DNA from: an uncultured Thermoguttaceae bacterium
Lineage (GTDB): Bacteria > Planctomycetota > Planctomycetia > Pirellulales > Thermoguttaceae
Length of the DNA: 54,229 nucleotides
Direction of reading: 5' to 3'
NCBI GenBank assembly: GCA_938084835.1
Contig: CALKER010000019.1
Coordinates: 1-54,229, forward strand
Shown here: positions 38,562 through 48,208 of the stretch, in pieces
Layout: each line of letters opens with the position of its first letter
Numbering within the stretch: position 1 is the first letter of the stretch
Made by a program: the position numbers and the translations under genes
Notes under the pieces: model-generated
The model's database searches: none
What the model saw: only the letters and a program-made list of their open reading frames with translations
What the model was told of the DNA's origin: nothing

Positions 38562-39278
38562 TTATGTGGCGTAGGCGAGGCGATTTCTCTTTCCTATTAA
38601 CTCGCGGAGGATTGTAGGGTGCAGTGCCTCGAGGGAGTCGACAACAAGGTCAGCCTCCGCAAGGCTTTCTCGGGTTCGGCCGGTGCTTGCCAGCCCGACG
38701 GCGGTCATTCCCGCCGCCCGTGCCGCTTGGATCCCCACCGGGGCATCTTCGATTACCACGCACCGGGCAGGAGGCAGACCTAGGCGTGCTGCGGCAAGCA
38801 AAAACACTTGAGGATCAGGTTTGCCGCGTGTTACGTCCATTCCGGTTACGATTGCCTCGAATAACGGACGGGCGTCCAACTTTTCCAACACTAAGTACAC
38901 ATTTTCTGGAGGACCTGAGGAACCAAGCGCAAGCTTGAAACCCGATTGATGCAAATCTTTCAGGAGCTTTCTGGCTCCCGGCATCTCCGGAAAACAGGAG
39001 CTAATGATGCGGCGGAAGTGCGCCTCTTTGCGGGCGTCAAGCTCGCGGATCTGTTCGTCCGTGAGCCGTCCTATCCCCCAATAGGCCTCGACAATTTCTC
39101 GGCTGGTTCGGCCGAAATGACGGACGAAATCAGACTCGAGCACTTCCACACCTAGCTCAGCCGCGAGGTCCCGCCAACTCTGAAAATGAGCATGGTAACT
39201 GTCAATAAGCACACCATCCATGTCGAAGATAGCCCCGAAGATTTCTGCATCAGGTCCTTCCCCTGCACCCTGAGCCAT
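38562..39278 (-). CDS. HAD-superfamily phosphatase (beta-phosphoglucomutase-like subfamily)
   Basis: A 238-residue soluble HAD protein. The motifs are in order: nucleophile motif FDMDGVLIDS, motif II ALGSSG, motif III lysine in TRGKPDPQVF and the acidic motif VIEDAPVGIQAARAAGM. The cap domain after motif I places it near beta-phosphoglucomutases and small sugar-phosphate phosphatases. Two in-frame ATGs (39284 and 39278) follow AAGGAGG; the second has proper spacing (8 nt) and is chosen. The open frame back to a GTG at 39320 is less likely. It lies 69 bp downstream of the MFS gene on the same strand. Substrate is not predictable. Confidence 0.92.
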   Translation of the reverse strand: MAQGAGEGPDAEIFGAIFDMDGVLIDSYHAHFQSWRDLAAELGVEVLESDFVRHFGRTSREIVEAYWGIGRLTDEQIRELDARKEAHFRRIISSCFPEMPGARKLLKDLHQSGFKLALGSSGPPENVYLVLEKLDARPLFEAIVTGMDVTRGKPDPQVFLLAAARLGLPPARCVVIEDAPVGIQAARAAGMTAVGLASTGRTRESLAEADLVVDSLEALHPTILRELIGKRNRLAYAT

Positions 39279-39347
39279 TGCCATATCCTCCTTCGCAAGC
39301 AAGACCGAATACTGACCCACGCTGAGCCGACTTTTTTGAGATTTTCG

Positions 39348-40616
39348 TCAACGCCTGGCCGCTCGTGCCGGCGAAGGGAGCAACCACGTGGCAATGGCGG
39401 CCATGATAAGGAGGGTCGTAGCTAAGAAATAGGCTGGCGCAAAACTCTGATACAAATCAAAGAATCGCCCGGCAGCAAGGGAGAGCATGAAACCACCCAC
39501 TCCGTACGCTGTGAATAGCATGCCGTAGTTGGTTCCAAAGTGCTTCAGGCCGAAAAAGTCCTTGGTCGCCGCTGGGAAGAGCGCCAAATTGGCTCCGAAA
39601 TTCGCTCCAATTAATGCCGACAACACGCTTAGCACGAAAGCATTGCCTAAGGGCGAGCCCTCGCGGACGGCAGCCAGCATGAGAATCAAAATAGCTTGGA
39701 ACAGGAAACAACCAAGAAGTGTCAAGCGGCGCCCCAGGTAATCCGAAATGGTGCCTGAAACAATACGGCCCAAGCCATTTCCCAAGGCCAGTGCCGCCAC
39801 GAGGAGGAATCCAAGCTTTAGACCCGCTTGCTTGTCTCCGATGGCAGCCAATTTGGAGATGATCATGAGGCCTGCCCCCGCCCCGCAGGCGTACATGAAC
39901 CACATCATGTAAAAGGGTAACGAGCAGAGGACCTCGGCGGGGGAGAGGTCGTCCCCACCGGATTGGGGTTTGGCGACTCCACCGCCACTGGTGTCCATCG
40001 CAGGCTTCGCCGGTTTTAAGTCAGGTGGTGGGACTGTAAGAACTTGGGCAAGGAGGACCACCAGCACCAAAAAGCTGACTCCCAAGATCAAAACTGTTAA
40101 CGAAATGCCGACCTGAACGATCAAAAACTCCGTCAACGGAGCCGCATAGAGGGCCGCCAGCCCAAAGCCGGAAACTACAATCCCCGAAACCATGCCCGTC
40201 TTTTCTGGCGGAAACCATTTCACCGCGGTAGGAACAGGAGCCGAGTAGGCAAACCCTATCCCTGAGCCTACAAGTACTCCAAAACCAAGGATCCACCCAA
40301 GAGGCGACGTCGTGAGACTGGCTAAAATAAATCCCGTCCCAAGGAGCACCCCTCCGACGGTGGCAGCGACCCGCGGGCCAAAACGATCCTGGAGTCGCCC
40401 CCCGGGAACCATCATCAGCGAAAAAAGCAACACTGCCACCGAGTAGGGAAGCGACCGATGCGTTTCCGTCCAACCCCAGTCGCTGGGAATCGATTTACTG
40501 AAGACGCTCCAGGTGTACAAAACCCCAAGCGAGAGATTAATGCCGAGCCCGGCCAAGGCTACCACCCAGCCGCGATTCCTCACGGGCCAGGTTATGCGGG
40601 TGAGCTGCTCACTCAT
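39348..40616 (-). CDS. MFS transporter, OFA (oxalate/formate antiporter-like) family
   Basis: A 422-residue inner-membrane protein with 12 hydrophobic segments and a central cytoplasmic loop (about 198-225). The opening GWVVALAGLGINLSLGVLYTWSVFS and GGRLQDRFGPR are characteristic of the OFA family. Later motifs include PVPTAVKWFPPEKTGMVSGI and GTNYGMLFTAYGVGGF. Members exchange monocarboxylates or oxalate and formate; the substrate here is not established. GGAG lies 8 nt before the ATG. The HAD phosphatase gene follows after 69 bp and may be co-transcribed. Confidence 0.92.
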   Translation of the reverse strand: MSEQLTRITWPVRNRGWVVALAGLGINLSLGVLYTWSVFSKSIPSDWGWTETHRSLPYSVAVLLFSLMMVPGGRLQDRFGPRVAATVGGVLLGTGFILASLTTSPLGWILGFGVLVGSGIGFAYSAPVPTAVKWFPPEKTGMVSGIVVSGFGLAALYAAPLTEFLIVQVGISLTVLILGVSFLVLVVLLAQVLTVPPPDLKPAKPAMDTSGGGVAKPQSGGDDLSPAEVLCSLPFYMMWFMYACGAGAGLMIISKLAAIGDKQAGLKLGFLLVAALALGNGLGRIVSGTISDYLGRRLTLLGCFLFQAILILMLAAVREGSPLGNAFVLSVLSALIGANFGANLALFPAATKDFFGLKHFGTNYGMLFTAYGVGGFMLSLAAGRFFDLYQSFAPAYFLATTLLIMAAIATWLLPSPARAARR

Positions 40617-41669
40617 AGAGAATCTCCGCTATCCTCGGTGTGATCAAACCACGTAGGTCAAATACAGTACAAGATCCCCCGGGTGAGGCAGCCGCGTTAG
40701 TAACGGGGCTCACAAAGACACCCGCATGGTTTTTCGGGAAATTGAGAAATTGCTGGCGCAATCGCCGGATTCCCGCTTTGATCGACGCCTCGAGGTAAAC
40801 TCCGATGTAACTCTAACGCCTCGGGAGTTGGCTCCGGGAAGTTCCAAAATGGGGTCAGGATTTGCTGGTCTGCCTTAAGTTCTGGGAGTACCGGGTGCCA
40901 CCGGGGGATCGCTAACCACCCAAATCCGATATTTGCCAGCTTGATGACCTTCCTCTGGCCTGGCTGGAAGGCCAGCACAGACTCTTGAGGCGTTCCAAAG
41001 ACTTTCGCGGATTCGGAGGACACTCGCGCCGGAGTGTGACATTATAGCTTGCGTTGAGGTTTTCACCAGGGTGCGACCGCCGAGGTCGCAGTGAAAACTG
41101 TCTGTCAGAGAAGACCTCCTCGGTTCGTATGGGCCAGAGGTCGTTTTGGCCTACTACGGATAGTTTCATCGTAAGCTCGGCGACCTTCCGGGAACGGGAA
41201 CACCCTGCGGCCGAAAAAAACCCGTGGTTTCGGGGCGGTATGGTGTTCCCCAGCCGGGCCCATCTTTTGGCCGCCTTGTCTCTTGCGGGGTTTGTTAATC
41301 TCTCAATAAGGGGGAGGGGTTACGACGTAACGAGGCATTGGCGAGGCTCCGGAAACGGAAGGCGTCCGCGGGTATTTTGCGAATGTGCCTTTAGGTCTAA
41401 CGTAGTTTTTAGTGGGGACTTTCGTCTCATTCCCCCGTCTTAATTCCGTGCAGTCAGTTACGGAGGAGGAAGGGGCAATACGTCAAAAGCTCCGGCAACG
41501 TTTGTCGGGCTTGCCGAGCGGATCAACGGGCTGCAGGGCTCGGCGGAACGTGATAGTTGCGGCCGATATCTCCTCCTTCGTTCGCACCGATTTCTAACTG
41601 TTCCTTTTCAAGGAAGCTTCCCTTTGGGAGAGGCCACCCGGCGTTGTTGGCTTCCTGGTAGGAGGAAGT
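40617..41669. other. Gene-free region upstream of the MFS gene and downstream of the ECF sigma gene
   Basis: About 1.05 kb. A minus-strand open frame at 40697-41023 (108 codons) has protein-like composition but no recognisable domain and no good ribosome-binding site, so it is not called. Nothing else stands out. Confidence 0.35.
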
Positions 41670-42368
41670 TCATGAAGGCTTCAAGGCTCGTTGTGTTTGA
41701 AGATGTTTGCGCAGCCGGCTGCGGGCGGCGTGAAGCCGGCGCTTCAGAGTGCCAATGGGACACCCAAACACTAGGCTCATCTCCCGAAGAGTTTGCCCCT
41801 CGAAATAGTACCTCTCCACCGCCTGCCGGTCGGCTCCCCGCAGGCAGTTTAGGGCAGTGCGAAGGGTCTGGACCTCCTCTTGGTGCTCGAGCACTTTAAG
41901 AGCACCCCATCCATCGGTCGGTGTAAAGACTACTCGACCCACGAACCTGGAAGCGCGGAACGCTTGTAAAACACGGTGGCGGTGGTATTGGCGAACGAGC
42001 CGCTTAGTGAGGGTTTTGAGCCATGCGGCAAAGGCGCGAGGATGTTTTACCTGGGCTACTCGGCGGAAAGCTCCGAGAAAAACTTCTTGTGTTAAATCCT
42101 CGGCCTGGGTGCGGTCTTTGACCTGTTTAAAGATGTACCTATGTACCCTTTCGTAAAAGTGACGGATGATGACGTCCCACGCAGGAAGATGTCCATCCTG
42201 AGCAAGTCGAACCCAGAGCTCAAGCTGCTGCCAGGAAAGCTGTGGGGTTCGAGGCTGCGGGTTGGCCAGGGTAGGACCCTCTCTCCTTTTGCGCCCGGAT
42301 TTGAAGTTGGCACCTTTTGGGTGAGCTTCGGGAATGGAAATCTCAAAAGGGTAAGATCGACAGATCAT
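41670..42368 (-). CDS. ECF-family RNA polymerase sigma factor
   Basis: A 232-residue sigma factor. Region 2 spans about residues 55-120 (YERVHRYIFKQVKDRTQAED, then LTQEVFLGAFRRV), which binds core enzyme and the -10 element. Region 4 spans about 170-225 (ADRQAVERYYFEGQTLREMS, then GCPIGTLKRRLHAARSRLRK), the helix-turn-helix for the -35 element. About 45 extra N-terminal residues precede region 2. AAGGA lies 9 nt before the ATG at 42368. No anti-sigma factor, kinase or membrane sensor is adjacent, so the signal and regulon are unknown. Confidence 0.93.
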   Translation of the reverse strand: MICRSYPFEISIPEAHPKGANFKSGRKRREGPTLANPQPRTPQLSWQQLELWVRLAQDGHLPAWDVIIRHFYERVHRYIFKQVKDRTQAEDLTQEVFLGAFRRVAQVKHPRAFAAWLKTLTKRLVRQYHRHRVLQAFRASRFVGRVVFTPTDGWGALKVLEHQEEVQTLRTALNCLRGADRQAVERYYFEGQTLREMSLVFGCPIGTLKRRLHAARSRLRKHLQTQRALKPS

Positions 42369-43319
42369 CGTACGTTTTCCTTGTGCCGTGTTGTTGCTCG
42401 ATCATGATCGCAGTTTGTCCCGGATGTAGTCTTTGTCAGGCGTCACTTCCGTTGATGCTCCGGGAAGTTCACGCCGCCAAATCCCCTGGGGCTAATCAAC
42501 AGCAGCAACGTGAACTATCGTACATTTTGTGTGGATGAACACACATGGAAAGTGAAGTTGGGGAGAAAGCCGAAGGCAGGGCCTAGCCGAAGCGGTACAC
42601 TGTTAGCTTCCTAGCTGACCGGCAAGGAGCCGGATTTGGAACAGGGTATTTTCTATCAGCCTGCTACAAGTTAGCTTCGGCGGCTGACTTCGGCTTAGAA
42701 GAGCAAGCCGACGGCGTGGCCCGCGGTGCGGCGTGCCAAGATTGCCCGGTGAACTACCTGGCAATCACCGTACCGCCGGGCCAGGCGCCCTTCACCTCCT
42801 TTGTGGGAAAGTAGGAATGTTGGAGAAGAGTTGGAACGGTTTACGAAGGTGGAGCCCAGTGAGCACCCCCGGCCTGGCCGTTGCAGACAGATCACGGCCG
42901 CGATCCCACCCGATCCATCCGAGTGGGAGAATATTCGGTGACTTTGAACTTCCCTAGGGGTGAGTACGCTCATTTCACCGGCTTCCACATGCCGCTTCGT
43001 GAATTACGAAAGTCAGCCCTGGGCGTTTCAACGGACGTTGGGCTTAATCCATTGAGGTTTTCTCGGCAAAATTTTACCCAAAATTCTTTTTAAAGCCAAG
43101 AAATTTTGTGGCAGTTACGCACGGAGGTGGGAGGATTTTCGCGGTTATTCAAAGGACTAAGGATCATTGACCGGTTGTTGAAATAAGAATGCAACCGGTT
43201 AGGAGCCTTTCCGCTTATCAATCCCTCTTTATAGGGGTCTGGTATACAGACTTTGGGTAAGGTCCTCCAGAGCACGTGGAATTTGATGTCCGAGGAAAAG
43301 ACTCATGTTTCTCTTAGGA

Positions 43320-43358
43320 GAAAATGTGGCTCTGATCATCAGGAAAATGCGGCTCTGA
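43320..43358. repeat. Short imperfect direct repeat, 23-bp period
   Basis: GAAAATGTGGCTCTGA (43320-43335) and GAAAATGCGGCTCTGA (43343-43358) differ at one of 16 positions. Confidence 0.7.
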
Positions 43359-43548
43359 GAGGTGACGGCTTTGCGGAGAACAACTCCAATGTCCGGGCTT
43401 TGCCGCGAAGCAGCGGTGCCGTTTGACCTGCTTCCTCCAGGACGCCAGGGGAGCTACCGTCCGGGCCAACTTCGCTAACAGTGGGGCGCTAAGCGTGAAT
43501 CTTACTCTGATAAAGTGGTGACGGTAATTTGTGCGTCAAATGCACCTT

Positions 43549-43633
43549 CTTCCCGTAGAAGGAGAATATCTCTGGACGATATGGCCAGACCAACCCGGCA
43601 CCGCGGTCTTCCCGTAGAGGGAGAATATTTCTG
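43549..43633. repeat. 26-bp direct repeat, two copies 59 bp apart
   Basis: The segments 43549-43574 and 43608-43633 are identical at 24 of 26 positions; both begin CTTCCCGTAGA and contain GGAGAATAT. TGCGTCAAA also occurs near both copies (about 43532 and 43632), so the units are offset duplicates. Non-coding; possibly a duplicated binding site or an eroded insertion footprint. Confidence 0.75.
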
Positions 43634-44098
43634 CGTCAAAGGTCTCAACTTGCCGAATCCAGTGCCACGCTTTCGGGGATTAAAAGCAACAACTGGCAAT
43701 GGTTCTTCATTAAACGTCACTTCCCGCGACGAGTCGCAGTATTTGCGGGCTTGAAGCTCCGCCGTGAGCTGGCAGGCGGCCCCTGAGCTCTCCCCCGCAT
43801 CGTGGCGGAGTGGCGGAGTACCGGGCCTGGAGTTCTTCTTGTCAGGATCGATCGGTATCATAGGTCGAATCTGGTTTCGAGGCTTTGTGATGGAGGTTCG
43901 GATACACTTTCCAAACCAGCTAAGCAAGCCGATCGCTGCGGAACTTGCCTTCGAGGTTTTGCCACCACATATCCGCTTAGATAAAAAGGCCAAGTTCGTG
44001 CTTGAACGTCCGCGTGTTTGTGGGAAGCTTAATTCCCTGAAAGAAGCTCCCAGTCTGCGGTGAGCAGTAAGCACATTGACAATCGGGAGGGTGCGTCA

Positions 44099-46663
44099 GT
44101 GGCAATGAAAGTGGCCATGTTGGTTACAAGTTTTTTTGCGGTGGCTGCGGTGGAGACGAGATTTTTGGGAATTACCGGACAGCAGCCTGCTAATTTGTTT
44201 CCCGTTCCTAACGTGCAAGGTACGTCGGAGGCCCTTTGGGGGACCTTCTCCCCTAAAGGGGATGGAAAGATCTTGGGGCAAGGAGCTTTTAAACTCTTTG
44301 TCAGTGAAAGGGACCAGATAGTGTGCCGCGCGAACCGACTAGTGTCGCGCGGCAATGTGCGACTAGCAGATAGCTTCCGGGCAAGGGCTTTCATTTGCTC
44401 AAAAAGTGAGTTTGGGGGTGGCGTCGCGGTTTTTTTGACGAATTTCTCGGCACGCGAGGCGTTTGCCCTCGGCATCCGATTTGTGGCACTTCATGAGAGT
44501 TCGACGGTGAGTGGGCCGTCTGAAGGGATCCCCTCTGAAGTACCGAACCACATAGTACCGCGCGGGGGTAAACCGTTGCCACCGCCAGACACAGGGACTA
44601 CGTCCTCCACGGAGCCAAAATCCGTAGCAGTGGAGCAACTCCAGGCTCGCTTGGCCCAGCTCTTTGTGTTGGGGGCTTCTTCTGTGGGATCGGGCAGCTC
44701 GGTGCGACTTCGCGAGGCGCTGGCTCGCATAGCCGACCGCTCTCGACAGGAAAGTATTGTGAAGGCATTTTGGGAAACCTTGGCCGCCGGCATGCGCCTT
44801 GGGGCCAGTGTGCAGTGTCTGAAGCGGCTCAAAGATGCTCCTATTCCGCAGGAATACGCCGGGCTCGAAGCAGCCTTCGAAGCTCGCCTCCGCTCGCTTG
44901 CGGCCGAGCAGGGGGTGGTCTTCCGTAGTGGGCAACACCGACTAGCGATGTTGCTGGGAAGCCAAGCGACTGGAGGGCTTCCCCTGCCGGCAGACATGTT
45001 TGTGCTCACCGAGTATCGAACTTATTTCGAGGAGGTCTATGCCTCCCGAGACTTGCCTTTACGGCTCCGGCTTTTGGGGCTCACTCTGCCCCTTCGTTTC
45101 AGGGAAGTTCAGTTGGCGGCCAGATCCCTGGAAGCGGCAGAAGACTGGTGGGACGCTGTTCGGGCAGGACTAGCGGAGGGTAGAGTGTCCGGCGCGATGC
45201 TCTTTAGAGCTTTGGAAGAGTTACAACGTCAGGAGCAAGCTCTCATCGAGAGCGTTTGCCGCTATAACCAGGAGATTGCCGAGTACGCTTTGGGAGTGGC
45301 CGAGGCCGGTCTCGCGGCAGATACCTTAGCGTGGATGTTAATCGGTAAACGAGCGACACAACCGGAGGTGGCCCCCGTAGAGATGCGGGCCCAGCTTGGG
45401 GAAGGCGCGTCCCCGCTTTCGCCACCCACTGGGGTCACCCCGGCCACTCACACCGCGCCCTCTAACAATTTAGCCTCCGACGTTCAGTTGGGGTGGCAAA
45501 AACTCCCCCCGACGGGCTCATCCAGCGGAAATGCCCCAGGATCTTCTCCGACTCCTCAGCCGGAGGTAACTCCCGGGGGACTGGACCAAGCCGGCTTACC
45601 GCCCGTGAGCATTCAAACCCAGCCTGTCGTGCCGGTCGAGGAGACCGAAGGGAGAGCGGAATTATCGATTCCACCACCGCCTTTAGATGCGCCTCCAGGG
45701 GGTGAATCCGGTTTGTCCTCATCCGAGATGAATCCGTCCACACCTGGGCGGCTGGACCTCTTGCAGAATGGAAAGTTTCAAAATGTTGAACGGGAACACC
45801 ATGTGGTGCAGAAGCCAGTGTTGACCACGGAGTCCGCACTGTTGCGGCAGTTTCCCGGGTTACAGGTTGCTCCTCGGCAAAGGCGACTGCCATTTCTTGC
45901 GGAGCTGCTGTTTCAGCCGGTGACTAAGACTTTGGAATTCCCCGGCCAGACAGAGTCTCTCGACGTAAGAGCAAGTTCGCTCGAGGATTGTCTAGGCCGC
46001 TCGGATGTGGCCATGCGGTTGGCAGTGGTGCAAACCTACTGGGCGTTAGCCCGGGCGTGGGCAGAGCGAAATTTAATCGACAGCCAGGAGGAGCTCATCC
46101 TTCAAGTGGCGGCTTTGGCGTTTGAAAATCGAAATCTTCCTGGAATGGCCGAGGGATATTTGCATCTTAGGGTGGTCGAGCGCTCGTTGGAGTTGGATCG
46201 GGCCCAGGCTTCGCTTGCGATTGCCCGCGCAGACCAAAGGCTTAGCCACCTTTTGAAGCTTCCTCCGCGAAAAGAAGTATTTTTGCCAAGCACCATCCCC
46301 TACGTGGGCGAGTATCCGCTTGGGGAGGTCGGCCTCGCGACGGCACAAGGTAAAGATCCAAGCATGCCCGCCATGGAGGAGCAAATTTCAGGACATCGGG
46401 AGGTGTTAAAGTTGACGCTGGAAGCTGTCTTGGAGGCTGACAAGGCTTGGGGCGCCACCTTAGCTCGTTTTTCCTCGGGTGGCTGCCCCCTAGAAGAAGT
46501 GCTTGCAGCGTGGGAAATGCTGTATCAGGCACAACGGCAATGGATTTCGCAGGTCATCGATTACAACCTCGCAATTGCGGAGTATGCGGACCTGGTGTTG
46601 TCAAAGGAGCTTCCCCCGCGACAATTCGCAGCTGCCTTGATGGGTGGGGAAAAAGAAATGTGA
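44099..46663 (+). CDS. Internally duplicated TolC-like (outer-membrane efflux) protein
   Basis: About 854 residues if translation begins at the GTG near 44099, which lies about 8 nt after GGGAGG; an ATG follows two codons later, and the frame is open to 44060. A signal-like segment (MKVAMLVTSFFAVAAV) opens it. Two long helical halves are similar to each other: the first ends in CRYNQEIAEYALGVAEAGL then AWMLIG, the second in IDYNLAIAEYADLVLSKEL then ALMGG. These YNxxIAEYA stretches resemble planctomycete outer-membrane efflux proteins. A Pro/Ser/Thr-rich linker of about 140 residues separates the halves. No inner-membrane pump or adaptor gene is adjacent. Beta-barrel strands could not be made out, so a periplasmic helical role is possible. 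Confidence 0.65.
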   Translation: MAMKVAMLVTSFFAVAAVETRFLGITGQQPANLFPVPNVQGTSEALWGTFSPKGDGKILGQGAFKLFVSERDQIVCRANRLVSRGNVRLADSFRARAFICSKSEFGGGVAVFLTNFSAREAFALGIRFVALHESSTVSGPSEGIPSEVPNHIVPRGGKPLPPPDTGTTSSTEPKSVAVEQLQARLAQLFVLGASSVGSGSSVRLREALARIADRSRQESIVKAFWETLAAGMRLGASVQCLKRLKDAPIPQEYAGLEAAFEARLRSLAAEQGVVFRSGQHRLAMLLGSQATGGLPLPADMFVLTEYRTYFEEVYASRDLPLRLRLLGLTLPLRFREVQLAARSLEAAEDWWDAVRAGLAEGRVSGAMLFRALEELQRQEQALIESVCRYNQEIAEYALGVAEAGLAADTLAWMLIGKRATQPEVAPVEMRAQLGEGASPLSPPTGVTPATHTAPSNNLASDVQLGWQKLPPTGSSSGNAPGSSPTPQPEVTPGGLDQAGLPPVSIQTQPVVPVEETEGRAELSIPPPPLDAPPGGESGLSSSEMNPSTPGRLDLLQNGKFQNVEREHHVVQKPVLTTESALLRQFPGLQVAPRQRRLPFLAELLFQPVTKTLEFPGQTESLDVRASSLEDCLGRSDVAMRLAVVQTYWALARAWAERNLIDSQEELILQVAALAFENRNLPGMAEGYLHLRVVERSLELDRAQASLAIARADQRLSHLLKLPPRKEVFLPSTIPYVGEYPLGEVGLATAQGKDPSMPAMEEQISGHREVLKLTLEAVLEADKAWGATLARFSSGGCPLEEVLAAWEMLYQAQRQWISQVIDYNLAIAEYADLVLSKELPPRQFAAALMGGEKEM

Positions 46664-46979
46664 TTTTCGTAGTGGAAAAATTTAGATTTAGTTAGCCTGA
46701 AAGTTTAGGGGCCGGGAAGAACCAATGAGCACGGTTTTTCGAAACATGCGGGTAGGACCTAACGTTTTTTGTCGACAAGAAAGGCGGTTCACCAAAATAC
46801 GAGCTTTGATCCCCACGCTGAAGCAGTCAAGCATCTTGCGGGAAAGACACCTGGCAGGTTGTGGGTAAAGTCCGAGTAAACAAGTGAGCTTTTGCTTCAA
46901 GTTTGCCCAACTGTTGGTTGGGCGATTTGCAGGGGTTGTATATCCGCGCTTGTAAGATTTGCACATGTGCGGGGAAATT
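46664..46979. other. Short gene-free spacer
   Basis: About 315 bp between the TolC-like gene and the dus gene. It contains no recognisable gene, and no terminator or promoter could be singled out. Confidence 0.35.
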
Positions 46980-47996
46980 ATGGCAGTCGTGCCTATTCGG
47001 TTAGGCAGTGTTGTTATCGATCCGCCGCTCTTTCAGGCTCCTCTTTTTGATTACACTAATCATTTCTTCCGCCTACTTCTTCGGCATTTTGGCGGTGTTG
47101 GTCTTACGTGTACGGAACTTGTACACGCTCGCGGCCTTGTCGAATTGTTCACGAGGCGGGGACAATTCCCGGAACAACTTTGGGGGGTGCGTGACGAACC
47201 TCGGCCCTTAGCAGTTCAATTGTGGGATAACGATCCTGTATGGTTAGTCAGGGCGGTTTCTCTCGTGGTGGCTGAGCTTGCGCCCAGCGTTATTGATCTC
47301 AATTTTGGGTGTCCGTCGCATCGGGTGAGTCAACGTTCGGCCGGGGGTGCTAACCTGCTTAAAAACCCGGAGCAAATCGGCATGCTGGTGGAAGAAGCGG
47401 TAAAGGCCGCGGGAACAACGCCGGTGACCGTAAAAACTCGATTGGGATGGGATCCCACGTGTTCAGTCGCTGGACGCGTGGCTGAAATCGTGGAGCAAGC
47501 TGGTGCCGCGGCCGTGACAATCCATGGGCGATTCGCCACGGAGCGAATGCGAGGCCACGCTGATTGGCAAGCGATCGCCGCGGTGAAAAGGTACCTCCGG
47601 CGGATCCCGCTCATCGGCAACGGCGACATTCGGACTCCAAGCCAGGCCGTAGCTGCTTTTGCCTCTTACGGTGTGGATGGTGTGATGATCGGCCGCGCCG
47701 CTGTGACCACCCCCTGGATTTTTCGGGATATTCGCGCACTTTTGGAAGGTCAACCTGTTCCCCCTCCGCCTGGCCCGGACGAACAGGTGGAGCTTTTGCT
47801 TGAGTACATGAATCGATTGGCTGAGCTGTTAGGCCCACACAGGGCCCTGACGCTCACGCAAAAATTCTGTTGCAAGTTCGTGGTAGGAAGACGAGGCGCA
47901 AGCAAGTTGCGACTTGTAATCTCGCAAGCGCGGAGCCTGCCCGAGCTTCGGCGCGTTATCGCCCAGGTGTTTGTTGGTGAAGGGCCCAAAGGGTAG
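46980..47996 (+). CDS. dus: tRNA-dihydrouridine synthase (DusB-like)
   Basis: A 338-residue FMN enzyme reducing uridines in tRNA. The TIM-barrel motifs are LFQAPLFDYTNHFFR (substrate and FMN region), VIDLNFGCPSHRV with the catalytic Cys, GGANLLKNPEQIG, VTVKTRLGWD, VTIHGRFATERM, PLIGNGDIRTPSQA and GVMIGRAAVTTPWIF. The ATG at 46980 is preferred because GGGGA lies 6 nt upstream; an ATG at 46965 and a TTG at 46959 are in frame. It converges with mnmG, so two tRNA-modification genes face each other across about 210 bp. Assignment to Dus is firm; which uridine it modifies is not. Confidence 0.93.
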   Translation: MAVVPIRLGSVVIDPPLFQAPLFDYTNHFFRLLLRHFGGVGLTCTELVHARGLVELFTRRGQFPEQLWGVRDEPRPLAVQLWDNDPVWLVRAVSLVVAELAPSVIDLNFGCPSHRVSQRSAGGANLLKNPEQIGMLVEEAVKAAGTTPVTVKTRLGWDPTCSVAGRVAEIVEQAGAAAVTIHGRFATERMRGHADWQAIAAVKRYLRRIPLIGNGDIRTPSQAVAAFASYGVDGVMIGRAAVTTPWIFRDIRALLEGQPVPPPPGPDEQVELLLEYMNRLAELLGPHRALTLTQKFCCKFVVGRRGASKLRLVISQARSLPELRRVIAQVFVGEGPKG

Positions 47997-48208
47997 GATT
48001 TGTACCGCTTTAGATGCTTGCCCTTTCTAGGTAAAGTTGGCGGCAAGGGATAGTCCGTGTCATTCGGCGCATGAACGAAAGCATTTTGTGATTGAGGAAA
48101 GGCTTTAAAGCTTCCCGAGAGGGGTGTTCGGCAGGGAAAGGCACATTACGGTGAGAGATAGATTTGGGAGATACCTCCAATCGAGGGTAGCCTTCCCGAC
48201 TTCTGTGT

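Larger units (their letters stand above)
42369..44098. other. Long gene-free region with short direct repeats
   Basis: About 1.7 kb between the ECF sigma gene and the TolC-like gene. Several short frames occur on both strands; the longest, on the minus strand at 43502-44074, is low-complexity and unrecognised. Two sets of near-identical direct repeats (43320-43358 and 43549-43633) are the main structure. Confidence 0.4.

Noticed and set aside
40697..41023. 108-codon minus-strand frame upstream of the MFS gene
   Set aside because: Protein-like composition but no domain, no ribosome-binding site and overlapping alternatives.
43502..44074. 190-codon minus-strand frame before the TolC-like gene
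   Set aside because: GTG start without ribosome-binding site, no domain, and it spans the direct repeats.
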